The notes under the pieces: model-generated
Told to the model about the DNA's origin: nothing
Databases searched by the model: none
Seen by the model: only the letters and a program-made list of their open reading frames with translations
Position numbers and translations under genes: made by a program
Assembly: GCA_028564925.1 (NCBI GenBank)
Contig: CM053031.1
Location: 161,064,226-161,128,225 of the forward strand
Source: Lithobates sylvaticus
Lineage: Eukaryota > Chordata > Amphibia > Anura > Ranidae
DNA length: 64,000 nt
Direction of reading: 5' to 3'
Shown: positions 10,770-21,639 of the stretch, one piece after another
Layout of the letters: the number at the start of each line of letters is the position of its first letter
Numbering within the stretch: position 1 is the first letter of the stretch

Positions 10770-11966
10770 ATGACTGAAACTACACAGATAACACTGAGGA
10801 AAATCACATTATGTTCATGGAACGTTAGAGGATTGGGGGACAGGGGAAAAAGAGCAGCAGTTCTAGCAGCAGCAAATACTCAAGGGGCCACGCTTTTATG
10901 TCTACAGGAAACACACCTCACTAATAATACTACATCCCAGTTGGGGTGGGGAGAGTTCAGGCCACAGTTCCATTTGATGCACACAACCTATTCCCCGGGG
11001 GTTAGCATCCTGATTAAAACAGGGATCCCTTTTAATTGTCTCCAGAGTAGAATAGATGAACAAGGACGGTATATTTTCATACATTGCAGAATAGAGAACA
11101 GAACTCTGATTTTGGCTAATATATATATCCCACCGCCTTTTAATACGGACATTCTATATGAACTGATGGAATTTGTGCTGGATAAATCGGGAGTCCCACT
11201 GCTGATAGTGGGTGACTTTAATACGGTCATTGACCAGAAACTAGACAGGTTACCACGTGTGTCACAACGGGGAGGGACGACTGATGACCGTCTATCCCAG
11301 GTAATGGGCGAGGTAGGCTGGAAAGACATCTGGAGAACACATAATCCAAAAATTCAGGGGTACTCTTGTTTTTCCAGCACACATTCCACCCTGTCCAGAA
11401 TCGATCTATTACTGGGAAATGATGAGGCGACTATAATGGTAAACAATGTAAAATACCTGCCAAGAGGTCTCTCAGACCATTCACCATTGATAGCATCCCT
11501 GGATATAGGGGAGGGTAACTCCCTGCGGGAGTGGAAAATTAGTCCCTCATGGCTGGAACTCATCAGAGATCCACAGGAAGTATCAGAAGCCCTAGTAGAA
11601 TACACCAATTTGAATACCGGCACTGCCCCACAAGGAGTAGTTTGGGACACGCTTAAGGCCTACCTTTGAGGTTTACTGATTCAACAGATTTCAAAATTTA
11701 AAAAAAATTTTAATGAAAGTGAGGCAAGGGCATCAGAAAGAGTTACACTTCTAGAAGAACAATATATAAATGATCCATCAATCGAGAACTTAGGGTCCTG
11801 GTCAGAAGCACAAAGGGTATATCATCTTATAACGTTGAGAAAAGTGGAGAATAAATAAATTTTTCATAAACAAATTGCGTTTGGGGAGGGGGAATGTATA
11901 GGCCGGATGCTGGCCCACCTAGCAAGAACAAACTCATCACCATCCGTAGTGCCAATAACTAATATA
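10770..11966 (+). pseudogene. LINE ORF2 piece 1: APE-type endonuclease
   Basis: This is the N-terminal part of L1-type ORF2p, which nicks target DNA to prime reverse transcription. The endonuclease motifs are visible: WNVRG with Asn18, LQETHL with Glu47, VGDFNTV with Asp149 and Asn151, SRIDLLL with Asp212, and LSDHSPL with Asp236 and His237. All catalytic residues look intact. The frame continues past a TGA at 11,667-11,669 (likely a decayed CGA) and a TAA at 11,856-11,858, so the copy is dead, though only lightly damaged. The piece ends at the TA where the MITE entered. The chosen start is the methionine before the endonuclease fold. Confidence 0.9.
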
Positions 11967-12069
11967 CCGTATTTATCGGCGTATAACACGCACTTTTTCC
12001 CCCTTAAAATCGGGGGAAAGTCGCGGGTGCGTGTTATACGCCGATACCCCCCAAAAAAAATGACAAAAA

Positions 12070-12330
12070 TCGGTTGCGGCGCCGGAAAATGGCGACCGCG
12101 GCAGGAAAAGGCCGAACCGCGGCCGAAAAAGGCCGGAAAAAGCCGAAGCGCGGCCAAAAAAGAACGAAGCCGGCTGTTCAGCTCCGCTCGTAGTCCTGCC
12201 TCCCTGCGCTCGCTCCCGAAACAGCAGGGAGGCGGGACTCCGAGCGGAGCCGAACAGTCGGCTCGGTCTTTTTCGGCCGCACTTCGGCCTTTTTCGGCCG
12301 CGGTTCGGTCTTTTTCGGCCGCGCATGCGC
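12070..12330. repeat. GC-rich hairpin inside the MITE
   Basis: 'gcggccgaaaaaggccg'-type segments are mirrored on both sides of a centre near 12,205, with inner arms 'cctgcctccctgc' and 'gcagggaggcggg'. The transcript would fold into a strong hairpin. Confidence 0.75.
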
Positions 12331-12359
12331 GGTTTGTCTCACGGCGGGAAATTTAAATG

Positions 12360-12545
12360 CTGGCAAACTGCAAATGACACTAGCAAGCTGCAAATGACAC
12401 TGGGCAAGCTGCAAATGACGCTGGGCAAGCTACAAATGACCTGGGCAGGTTGCAAATGACGCTGGGCAAGGCTGCAAATGACGCTGGGCAAGGCTGCAAA
12501 TGACGCTGGGCAAGCTGCAAATGGCGCTGGGCAAGCTGCAAATGA
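12360..12545. repeat. 21-bp tandem repeat
   Basis: About nine copies of 'gcaagctgcaaatgacgctgg' with small changes, inside the MITE at 11,967-12,641. Confidence 0.88.
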
Positions 12546-12643
12546 CGCTTAAATGTAAGTTTTTTTTTTTTCCCTAAACTTCTCTCCTAAACTTGGGGTG
12601 CGTGTTATACGCCGGTGCGTGTTATATGCCGATAAATACGGTA

Positions 12644-13196
12644 ACTGAGGATAGGACATCTACGTATACGCCCGAGATAGTAGACAGGTTTAGAAACTAC
12701 TATGAGGAATTGTATAGCTCCAATCAGGAGGGAGGGGGGAATTCAATGGACATCTTCTTTAATAATTTGACGATCCCCTGTCTCTCGGAGGAAGATAGGG
12801 CCATGCTTGATAGCCCTATAACACTGGAAGAGATACAGCGGACTGTGCGGGAAATGGCGGGACAGAAATCCCCAGGCCCAGATGGCCTACCAGTTGAGAT
12901 CTATCGGCACTTTGGTGGGGTATTACTCCCGGAACTGCTGAAATCTCTCAACTGGTCGGCAACCAAAAATGAACTTCCCGTATCCATGACGCAATCTACT
13001 ATTATAGTGATACCCAAGGAGAACAAGGATCCACTTAGGCCCTTCTCATATAGACCCATTTCTTTGCTTAATTTAGATGCAAAAATCTTGGCAAAGGTCT
13101 TGGTGGCTAGACTAAATGGAGTGATAGACGGGCTCATACACCCCGACCAGTCAGGATTTATCCCGGGGAGATCCACTAGCATAAACATCAGACGAG
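12644..13196 (+). pseudogene. LINE ORF2 piece 2: start of the reverse transcriptase
   Basis: This piece continues piece 1 in the same frame (TEDRTSTYTPEIVDRFRNYY). It carries the linker and first reverse transcriptase blocks, with GQKSPGPDGLPVEIY and the conserved YRPISLLNLDAKILAKVL and HPDQSGFIPGRST. It is free of stops. It ends inside the ACGAG that was duplicated when the Gypsy element entered. Confidence 0.92.
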
Positions 13197-13900
13197 TGTC
13201 ACGCTTGGGGTATGGCGGGAAACAGGAGGTTGATCCCCTATGCCAGTGAGGCGATAGCACAGGTTGTATTGGAGGACCAGTTCTAATGTTGCTACTGGTT
13301 TTCACCAGAGCCCGCCGCAAGGCGGGATGGACTTGCAGCGGCGGTAGCAACCAGGTCGTATCTTCCAATAGCAACTCGACCACACTGACAGCTGAGACAG
13401 GCGAGGTACACAGGAATAAGGCAGAGGCAAGGTCAAACGTAGCAAAAGGTCAAGGCAGGCGGCAATGGTTCGTAGTCAGGGGCAACAGCAGAGATCTGGA
13501 TACACAGGCAGGAGCAACACAACGCTTTCACTGGGCACTAAGGCAACTCAAGATCCGGCAAGGACAGGAAGGGGAAGTGGGTTAATAAGGGTACAGGTGA
13601 ACCATAATTGGGCCAGGCACCAATTAATAGTGCGCTGGCCCTTTAAGAGGCAGTAGAGCCGCGTGCGCGCGCCTGGGGAGCGGGGACGAGCGCGCTGGAG
13701 GAGGCAGGCGGCAGAACAGGCGGGGACGGGTAAGCAGAGCGGGATGCGATCCACGGGCGGACCAGGGATGCCGCGTGGATCGCATCCCAGAGGCAGAACA
13801 GCGCCTACGGCCAGGGGAGCTGGCCAGGGCGCTGCAGGAGGAGAGACGCCGTGAGCGCTGCTCCGGGATGGACGGGACACCCGGAGCGCTCAGCGTTACA
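13197..13900 (-). repeat. Gypsy LTR, left (3' LTR of the element)
   Basis: A 704-bp LTR starting TGTCACGC and ending GCGTTACA on the plus strand. It is about 97% identical by eye to the right LTR. The polypurine tract lies just inside it. Confidence 0.93.
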
Positions 13901-13901
13901 G

Positions 13902-14070
13902 TACCCCCCCCCCCTTGGGTCTCCCCCTCTTCCTGGGTCTCCCCCTCCTCCTGGAGCTCAAGAACCTGAGGATGAGACCCTTGTCAATGATGTTACCCTC
14001 AGGTTCCCAGGACCTCTCCTCAGGACCACAATTCTCCCAATCAACAAGATAGAACCGTTTACCTCGGATG
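13902..14070 (-). pseudogene. Gypsy Pol chromodomain
   Basis: The C-terminal end of Pol reads VKEILASRTIRGKRFYLVDW and then ENCGPEERSWEP, a chromodomain with its aromatic cage-type residues, followed by a basic RGRPRKRGRPK tail. In chromoviruses this module guides integration towards modified chromatin. It is part of a fossil element. Confidence 0.88.
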
Positions 14071-15240
14071 GTTCTAGAGGCAAGGATCTCTTTAACGGAA
14101 AAGATGTCGGAGGAGCCGGAGACAGGAGCAGGAGCGGTGACCTTGGGGGAAAAGTGATTAAGAATAAAGGGTTTGAGGAGGGAAACATGGAAAGAGTTGG
14201 GGATGCGGAGGGAAGGGGGAAGATGTAGTTTGTAGGACACGGAATTGATCCGAGCCTTGACCTTGAATGGACCGAGGTAGCGGGGACCCAACTTGTAACT
14301 GGGGATGCGGAACCTGATGTACCTGGAGGAGAGCCACACCCTATCACCCAGGGAGAAGACAGGAGGAGGTCTTCTTTTACAGTTCGCATGTTTCTTCATG
14401 CGAGAAGAGGCCAGGGCAAGCGACTTTTGGGTCTCCTTCCAGATGGACGACAGCTCTTGGGTGACTTCATCTACGGCAGGGACTCCGGAAGAAATGGGGA
14501 TGGGCAGGGGGGGAAGAGAATGGCGGCCATATACTACAAAAAAGGGTGACTTGGAGGAGGACTCAGACTCCTTCAGGTTGTAAGAAAATTCGGCCCAGGG
14601 CAGGAGGTCAGCCCAGTCGTCTGACAAGACAAAGTGTCGCAGGTAGGCCCCAAGGATCTGGTTGACTCTCTCCACTTGTCCATTGGACTGTGGATGATAA
14701 GCAGAGGAGAAGTCTAGTTTGAATTTCAGTTGACTGCAGAGGGCCCTCCAGAACTTGGACACGAACTGAACGCCTCTATCCGAGACGATGTGAGATGGGA
14801 GTCCATAAAGACGAAAAATCTGGAGGAAGAAATGTTCAGCGAGACTAGGTGCAGAAGGGAGACCTGGAAGGGGGACAAAATGTGCCATTTCAGAGAAACG
14901 ATCAACGACCGCCCATATGGCTGTATGGCCGAGGGAAGGAGGAAGGTCCGTGATAAAGTCCATAGCTATGTGGGACCAAGGTCGTTCAGGCACAGGCGAG
15001 GGGTCTTGTCTCGAGCACATATAGTACAGGCCTGTAGGAAGTCCGTCACATCCTTCTTTAAGGAGGGCCACCAGTAATACCTGGAAATCAGTTGGGAGGA
15101 CTTCCTAATTCCAGGATGACCGGCCAGATGAGAGGAATGGGCCCATTTAAGGATCTGAAGACGAAGACGTGGAGGAACCAAAGTCTTCCTAGGAGGAACT
15201 TGCACCAAGGAGGCAGGAGCTGAAGAGATCAGACACTCAG
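14071..15240 (-). pseudogene. Gypsy integrase
   Basis: Three integrase parts are recognisable: an HHCC zinc-binding region (HLAGHPGIRKS and later CTICARDK), a DDE core (HIAMDFITDLPPS, AVVDRFSEMAHF, HPQSNGQVERVNQ) and a C-terminal domain (GDRVWLSSRYIR, KLGPRYLGPFKV). It lies between RNase H and the chromodomain, as usual for chromoviruses. It is a fossil. Confidence 0.9.
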
Positions 15241-16560
15241 GAGGTATAATGTGTTGTACAGGGGGCTCGGACTCAGAAGAATCGGTGGAACGTGACAGGG
15301 CGTCAGCCCTGACATTCTTGTCCGCAGGACGGAAATGGATCTCAAAGTTGAAGCGGGCAAAAAACAAGGACCACCTAGCTTGGCGTGGGTTTAATCGCTG
15401 GGCCGACTGGAGATAAGAGAGATTTTTGTGATCCGTGAAGATCGTGATGGGATGAACGGATCCCTCAAGGAGGTGTCTCCATTCCTCAAGTGCTAGCTTA
15501 ATAGCCAGTAACTCACGGTCTCCGATGGAATAGTTTCTTTCGGGAGGGGAAAAGGTCTTAGAAATAAACCCACAGGTGATGTTCTTGCCCTTTGGAGTCT
15601 TTCTGAAGAAGCACAGCTCCTGCTCCCACAGAGGAGGCATCGACCTCCAGGAGAAACGGTTTGCGAGGATCAGGCCTGGACAAAACGGGTGCAGAGGCAA
15701 AGAGAGATTTGAGGTGGTTAAAGGCCTCCTCAGCTGGAGGGGGCCAGGATATAGGATTCGCATCCTTTTTGGTTAATGCCACAATAGGCGCGACAATGGA
15801 GGAGAAGTGAGGGATGAACTGGCGATAGTAATTGGCGAATCCAAGGAAACGCTGGATGGCCCGTAGTCCGGTAGGACGTGGCCAGTTCAAGAAGGCAGAA
15901 AGTTTCTCCAGGTCCATTTGGAGACCTTGTCCAGAGACCAAGTAACCCAGGAAGGGAAGACTGCAACGTTCAAAGAGACATTTCTCTAGTTTGGCGTAAA
16001 GATGGTTCTCCCGAAGCCGCTGGAGCACTTGACGGACCTGAAGACAGTGTTCCTCCAAGCTAGAGGAAAAAATCAGGATATCATCCAGATAGACAACAAC
16101 ACAGGAGTATAGCAAGTCTCTGAAAATCTCATTCACGAAGTCTTGGAAGACCGCCGGAGCATTGCACAAATCGAAGGGCATGACGAGATACTCAAAGTGT
16201 CCGTCACGGGTGTTAAAGGCGGTTTTCCACTCATCACCTTTACGGATACGGATGAGATTATATGCGCCCCGGAGGTCCAGTTTGGTGAAAATTCTTGCCC
16301 CGCGCAAACGATCAAAAATTTCCGAGATAAGGGGCAGCGGGTAGCGATTTTTTTACAGTGATCTTGTTAAGACCACGATAGTCAATGCAGGGACGTAAGG
16401 ACCCGTCCTTTTTGGCGACAAAGAAGAATCCTGCTCCAGCAGGGGAAGAGGACTTGCGGATGAAACCTCTTTTGAGGTTCTACTGGACTCTGTCATAGCT
16501 TCTGTCTCCGGGATGGAGAGAGGGTAGATCCTGCCACGGGGCGGCGTGGTCCCAGGAAGA
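15241..16560 (-). pseudogene. Gypsy reverse transcriptase and RNase H
   Basis: The reverse transcriptase is recognised by FTKLDLRGAYNLIRI, FDLCNAPAVFQDFVN and the catalytic YLDDILIF. RNase H follows, with LLEVDASSVGAGAVL, FSPPERNYSIGDRELLAI and FTDHKNLSYLQ. Gene order and motifs are those of Ty3/Gypsy. It is a fossil within the broken element. Confidence 0.92.
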
Positions 16561-17170
16561 AGATCGATAGGGCAATCGAAGAGTCTATGTGGCGGCAAGA
16601 CCTCAGCTTGTTTTTTGCAAAACACGTCAGAAAAGTCCCTGTAAGGTTTGGGGAGACTAGACCGAGAGGTAGCGATGAAAACTTGCTTAGTGGGCACTGC
16701 TTTGAGGCAATGCCTGTGGCAGGAGGGACCCCAACTTTTGATGTCCCCTGAGGCCCAGTCGAGGGTAGGGGAATGTAGCTGGAGCCAGGGTAGGCCCAAA
16801 AGGATCTCAGAGGTGCAGTTGGGTAACACAAAAAAAGTCAATCTTCTCATGATGGAGAACTCCAATTCTCATGAGGAGATTTTCGGTGCGGTAACGCACG
16901 ATACAGTTCAGATTTTGACCATTTACCGAGGTGATAAAAAATGGCTTGACAAGACAAGACTGGAATATTAAATTTGTCCATGAGTGAGGCCTCAATGAAG
17001 TTTCCTGCAGAACCAGAATCCAAAAAGGCCACGGCGGAGAAAGAGGACTTCTTGGGCAAAGAAAACCTCACTGGAACAGTCAGACGTGGAGAGGAAGAGT
17101 CCACACCTAGCAACACCTCCCCCACGTTAGCTAGGCGCGAGCGTTTCCCTGACGCTGAGGACAGATAGAG
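16561..17170 (-). pseudogene. Gypsy protease region
   Basis: An aspartic-protease-like segment with VAFLDSGSAGNFIEA (a DSG active-site motif) and a later ILLGLPWLQLHSP. It lies between the Gag zinc knuckle and the reverse transcriptase. It is a fossil. Confidence 0.85.
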
Positions 17171-17999
17171 CAATCCTTTAGAAAATGGTCAGGACTGGCG
17201 CAATACAGGCACAGATTATGGTCTCGGCGGGGAGTTCTCTCTTGTGAGGTCAGGTGTGACCGATTCACTTGCATCGCCTCCTCAGCGGGAGGTACAGGAA
17301 CAGATTGTAGAGGGTTCTGGAAAAGAGGTGCCAGGCGAGGAAACCGCTTGGCACGACCAAGGTCCTTTTCTTGGCGTAGCTCTAGGCGTCTTTCAGTATA
17401 ACGCATGTCAATACGGGTGGCCAGTTCAGACAGGGTAGCAGGAATTTCTCGTGCGGCCAGCACATCTTTGACGTGGCTGGATAGGCCCTTTTTAAAGGTC
17501 GCGCAGAGGGCCTCATTGTTCCAGGAGAGTTCGGATGCCAGGGTGTGGAACTGAATGGCGTAATCGCCCACTGAAGAATCTCCTCGAAGACACTGCGAAC
17601 TTCAGAAAAGAAGGCTGGAATTGAAGCTGTGGCAGGATCGCCACGGTCCCAAAGTGGTGTAGCCCAGGCTAGAGCCTTATCGGATAGCAGGCTAACCACG
17701 AACGCCACCTTAGACCGTTTGGAGGGGAACTGGTCAGACAACATCTCCAGATGGAGGGAACACTGGGATAGGAACCCTCGGCATAGCTTAGGGTCCCCAT
17801 TAAACTTGTCAGGAAGGGACAGGCGGACTCTAGCAGCAGCAACTCGTGGAGGAGATGTAGGAGCTGGCGGTGGAGATGGTAGAAGCTGCTGTAGCATAGC
17901 AGTCAACTGCGTCAATTGCTGTCCCTGTTGAGCGACCACCGTGGTCAGATCCGAGAGGCTTGGCAGCGGGACCTCAGCGGGATCCATGGCCGGATCTAC
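17171..17999 (-). pseudogene. Gypsy Gag
   Basis: A Gag of the PEG10/RTL-like type. A coiled N-terminus (VVAQQGQQLTQLTAMLQQLL) is followed by a capsid-like region (LPDKFNGDPKLCRGFLSQC) and a C-terminal CCHC knuckle (CLYCASPDHFLKDC). It starts just inside the right LTR. It is a fossil. Confidence 0.88.
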
Positions 18000-18698
18000 T
18001 GTCACGCTCGGGGTATGGCGGGAAACAAGAGGTGGATCCCCTATGCCAGTGAGGCGATAGCACGGGTTGTATTGGAGGACCGGTTCTAATGTTGCTACTG
18101 GTTTTCACCACAGCCCGCCGCAAGGCGGGATGGACTTGCAGCGGCGGTAGCAACCAGGTCGTATCTTCCAATAGCAACTCGACCACACTGACAGCTGAGA
18201 CAGGCGAGGTACACAGGAATAAGGCAGAGGCGAGGTCAAACGTAGCAAAAGGTCAAGGCAGGCGGCAATGGTTCGTAGTCAGGGGCAACAGCAGAGATCT
18301 GGATACACAGGCAGGAGCAACACAACGCTTTCACTGGGCACTAAGGCAACTCAAGATCCGGCAAGGACAGGAAGGAAGTGGGTTAATAAGGGTACAGGTG
18401 AACCATAATTGGGCCAGGCACCAATTAATTGTGCGCTGGCCCTTTAAGAGGCAGCAGAGCCGCGCGTGCGCGCCTGGGGAGCGGGGACGAGCGCGCTGGA
18501 GGAGGCAGGCGGCAGAGCAGGTGGGGACGGGTAAGTAGAGCGGGATGCGATCCATGGGCGGACCGGGGACGCCGCGTGGATCCCATCCCAGAGACAGAAC
18601 AGCGCCTACGGCCAGGGGAGCTGGCCGGGGCGCTGCAGGAGGAGACACGCCGTGAGCGCTCCGGGATGGACGGGACACCCGGAGCGCTCGGCGTTACA
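18000..18698 (-). repeat. Gypsy LTR, right (5' LTR of the element)
   Basis: A 699-bp LTR with the same ends as the left one, followed by ACGAG, the right-hand target duplication. Confidence 0.93.
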
Positions 18699-18703
18699 AC
18701 GAG

Positions 18704-19274
18704 TCTATCTAAATCTCCAAATACCCTCCGACGAGGAGGGACAGAGAGCTATTCTCTCTTTGGATGCGGCCAAGGCTTTTGACCCTCTGGAGGGGGGATA
18801 TTTGTGGAGAGTATTGAGGGAGTTCCAGTTAGGACCATCATTTATAAACTGGGTAAAATTGCTGTATAAATCACCTGAGGCGAGGTTTAGAATTAACAAT
18901 GAACATTCTACCAGGTTTCAATTGCTGAGGGGGACGAGGCAGGGGTGCCCTTTGTCACCCCTCCTCTTCGCCCTCGCGATCGAACCTTTGGCTATCTCTC
19001 TTAGATCTTGTCCAGCGATAAAAGGCTATAAAAGAGTGACAGAGGAGGAAAAGGTAATTCTTTTTGCGGACGATCTCTTACTATTACTTGGAGATGTCCA
19101 AGGATCATTAAAAGAGACAATGTCTAAATTGGGAAGCTTTGGTAGTTTCTCTGGTTTGAAGATTAATTGGGGAAAATCTAGCCTACTACCGATAGACGAT
19201 ATAGAGAGTCCCCTACCCCAGGAAGCCGTACGACTTCAAATAGTAAATCAAATGAAATACCTTGGTATATACAT
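18704..19274 (+). pseudogene. LINE ORF2 piece 3: reverse transcriptase core
   Basis: This piece resumes the LINE frame after the Gypsy element. It holds the catalytic reverse transcriptase blocks: SLDAAKAFDPLE (first aspartate), RGTRQGCPLSPLLFALAIEP and ILFADDLLLLL (FADD). KINWGKSSL and MKYLGIYM follow. No stops are seen. It ends where the Ngaro element begins, and the next codon is completed at 27,872. Confidence 0.93.
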
Positions 19275-19700
19275 GACTAGGGCAGCCAGATAACTTGCTA
19301 TCCCACCTAAAGACATACACCACACATACCTGAAATGACGAGGACACCTGGTGGGTAAAAATGGCCTTGCGGCCTTTTATTAACAAAAAATAGAATAAAC
19401 ATATTCATAAATATTTTCAACATAAAATATTAAACCATAAAAATCTTCAAAAAATATACAACTGTAAAAACCATAAACGGATCCTAGTCCCTGATGACCC
19501 CATCTTAAATTTTAGTTGAGCCTACAGTCCCTGTTCTAAGTGTTACGCCAACTTGACCGCAGACCCCCAACTTCTTGACAGTTACTGACTGCCATTAGAG
19601 CCAAAAGGACTCCATCTCAGGGATGGGTCCCCACTTTAAGCCAATTTTCTATATATCATTAGATATATAGCCATAAACTGTCGCCAAGGACCCCACGCCT
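19275..19700 (-). repeat. Ngaro 1 split repeat B2
   Basis: The first 368 bp match 21,272-21,639 nearly base for base, and the rest matches 22,429-22,481. B2 is thus a copy of B1 without the 0.8 kb insert that B1 carries. Confidence 0.9.
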
Positions 19701-19749
19701 AACCACCACCTCTGACAGCCTGAAAAAAACACTAAATTAGGGAGGGAGG

Positions 19750-19929
19750 GCAGGAAATTCCCTATCTCCTGCTGACCTCTTGACGAACTGGTGACTCCAC
19801 TCTGAACCTGCAAACCTTTATACTGCTCCACCCCTTCGCAACCCGTCCAATAAGGTAAGTGCAGAAAACAACTTTCCTAAGAAAAACAAATCCTTAACCC
19901 TTACCCTGCTACAGTTCCTAGCACCCTGT
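19750..19929 (-). repeat. Ngaro 1 split repeat A2, first part
   Basis: About 175 bp match A1 at 27,652-27,826. A2 continues after the solo LTR at 21,220-21,271. Confidence 0.9.
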
Positions 19930-20159
19930 TGTCAGGGAAATACCGTGCTTTACCGCCGGGTTCCAGGGTTGCGCACGCGCGGTAGAGCAGCGCAACGAAT
20001 AGTACAGGTACGCCGGGTAGCGGGTGCGCATGCGCGGGTCCGTGGCACTCGGGTATCTGACACAGCCCAGCCAGTGCGGCTCACCGCTGTGCGCGGCGCT
20101 GACAGAAGACGAGTGCGCATGCGCACTCGTCCGGGTATCCCACCTGACCACTCACCTGG

Positions 20160-20169
20160 CCTATAAAAG
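20160..20169 (+). promoter_or_regulatory. TATA box of the solo LTR
   Basis: 'ctataaaagg' lies about 230 bp into the LTR, a usual position for an LTR promoter, with GC-rich sequence upstream. Confidence 0.6.
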
Positions 20170-20314
20170 GCTTCCCCTGTTTGCTCACAAATTGCTGGCT
20201 TGTTGTCTCTTCCTGAGTCCTGGCTCCAGTCCTTGTATCCTGTATCCTGTATCCAGTACCCTGTACCTGCTTGACTACCTGTGCCGACCCGGAATCTGTC
20301 TGACCACCTCTGCC

Positions 20315-20908
20315 GTTACTTACCTGTGTTTGACCCCTGGCTTGCTTCCTGGATACTTCTGCTGCCTGATCACCTGTGCTTGACCCTCGGCCTGCCTACT
20401 GGACATTCTCTGAGTTACTTACCTGTGTTTGACCCCTGGCTTGCTTCCTGGATACTCCTGCTGCCTGATCACCTGTGCTTGACCCTCGGCCTGCCTACTG
20501 GACATTCTCTGAGTTACTTACCTGTGTTTGACCCCTGGCTTGCTTCCTGGATACTCCTGCTGCCTGATCACCTGTGCTTGACCCTCGGCCTGCCTACTGG
20601 ACATTCTCTGAGTTACTTACCTGTGTTTGACCCCTGGCTTGCTTCCTGGATACTCCTGCTGCCCGATCACCTGTGCTTGACCCTCGGCCTGCCTACTGGA
20701 CATTCTCTGAGTTACTTACCTGTGTTTGACCCCTGGCTTGCTTCCTGGATACTCCTGCTGCCTGATCACCTGTGCTTGACCCTCGGCCTGCCTACTGGAC
20801 ATTCTCTGAGTTACTTACCTGTGTTTGACCCCTGGCTTGTTTCCTGGATACCTCTGCTGCCTGATCACCTGTGCTTGACCCCCGGCCTGCTTACTGGACA
20901 ATCTCTTG
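20315..20908 (+). repeat. 99-bp minisatellite in the solo LTR
   Basis: Six near-identical 99-bp units, each with 'gttacttacctgtgtttgac' and 'ctgcctgatcacctgtgctt', start near 20,315, 20,414, 20,513, 20,612, 20,711 and 20,810. The last is more diverged. Because 99 is a multiple of three, all units stay open in the same frame. Confidence 0.93.
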
Positions 20909-21219
20909 GTCCTTGTGCTTGACCCCCTGCTCGGTGTTCTGGACTTTCAGTTCTCTCATGCTCCTGAGGGTCCTCCTCCAGCATATGTTCTGGTACCTCT
21001 ATAACCTCTGCCTGACCACAGCCCTGCCAGGTGTCTACTTCCAGTGCAGCATCAGCCTCTCCTGGTCAACGTCGCTACTGCACACCACCTGCAACACTCC
21101 TGCTGGCAACCCGTGCATCTTTGTGCCCGGTAACCTCTGTACCCACTCCAGAGGCATCGTGCACCTAGTCGCAAGGGGAGCAGTTCTCAGCATATCGGCC
21201 CGGGTGAGTACCTGTGACA

Positions 21220-21271
21220 CCTGTCATGGATGTACTGTGCCTACGCTGCGCTTCTGCTGTGTACATGTCTT
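21220..21271 (-). repeat. Ngaro 1 split repeat A2, second part
   Basis: About 50 bp ('catggatgtactgtgcctac'...) identical to the outer end of A1 at 27,822-27,871. Together with 19,750-19,929 it completes A2. Confidence 0.9.
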
Positions 21272-21639
21272 GACTAGGGCAGCCAGATAACTTGCTATCC
21301 CACCTAAAGACATACACCACACATACCTGAAATGACGAGGACACCTGGTGGGTAAAAATGGCCTTGCGGCCTTTTATTAACAAAAAATAGAATAAACATA
21401 TTCATAAATATTTTCAACATAAAATATTAAACCATAAAAATCTTCAAAAAATATACAACTGTAAAAACCATAAACGGATCCTAGTCCCTGACGACCCCAT
21501 CTTAAATTTTAGTTGAGCCTGCAGTCCCTGTTCTAAGCGTTACGCCAACTTGACCGCAGACCCCCAACTTCTTGACAGTTACTGACTGCCATTAGAGCCA
21601 AAAGGACTCCATCTCAGGGATGGGTCCCCACTTTAAGCC
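21272..21639 (-). repeat. Ngaro 1 split repeat B1, main part
   Basis: 368 bp almost identical to B2 (19,275-19,642). The junction with A2 at 21,271/21,272 is the head-to-tail A-B junction expected of a circular DIRS intermediate. Confidence 0.92.

Larger units (their letters stand above)
11967..12641. mobile_element. TA-flanked MITE with 'CCGTATTTATC' ends
   Basis: The left end 'ccgtatttatcggcgtataa' is mirrored at the right end, with TA duplicated at 11,965-11,966 and 12,642-12,643. Removing it rejoins the LINE frame exactly. The TA duplication suggests Tc1/mariner, but the family is not certain. The interior holds a GC-rich inverted repeat (about 12,070-12,330) and a 21-bp tandem repeat. 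A sister copy lies at 38,472-39,370. Confidence 0.88.
13197..18698 (-). mobile_element. Gypsy LTR retrotransposon, chromodomain lineage
   Basis: An old virus-like element of the Ty3/Gypsy group, 5.5 kb, coding on the minus strand and inserted in the LINE. It is bounded by TGTCACGC...GCGTTACA long terminal repeats and by the 5-bp target duplication ACGAG (13,192-13,196 and 18,699-18,703). A polypurine tract (a long G run on the minus strand) abuts the LTR at 13,900. Gag, protease, reverse transcriptase, RNase H, integrase and a chromodomain are recognisable in the usual order. The chromodomain and the PEG10/RTL-like Gag suggest the vertebrate Sushi/chromovirus lineage. The copy is broken, with several breaks. 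The LTRs differ at about 22 positions and two short indels over 700 bp, so it is of modest age. Confidence 0.93.
19930..21219 (+). mobile_element. Solo LTR inside Ngaro repeat A2
   Basis: A 1,290-bp LTR-like unit starting TGTCAGGG and ending CCTGTGACA, with the 5-bp target duplication CCTGT on both sides (19,925-19,929 and 21,220-21,224). The empty site is preserved at 27,820-27,830 (GCACCCTGTCATGG) in repeat A1. No internal viral genes remain, so the two LTRs of a former retrovirus-like or Gypsy-like element have recombined to one. It has a TATA box near 20,160 and a 99-bp internal tandem repeat. The family is not identified. Confidence 0.9.

Noticed and set aside
20281-20922. An open frame of 213 codons with a repeated LPVFDPWLASWILLLPD-type peptide
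   Set aside because: It is a by-product of a 99-bp minisatellite whose length is a multiple of three, inside a solo LTR. No start context or family match is seen.
19275-21639. A simple tandem duplication of a 2 kb block
   Set aside because: The order of shared pieces and the minus-strand coding fit Ngaro split repeats plus a later solo LTR better, with exact junctions.
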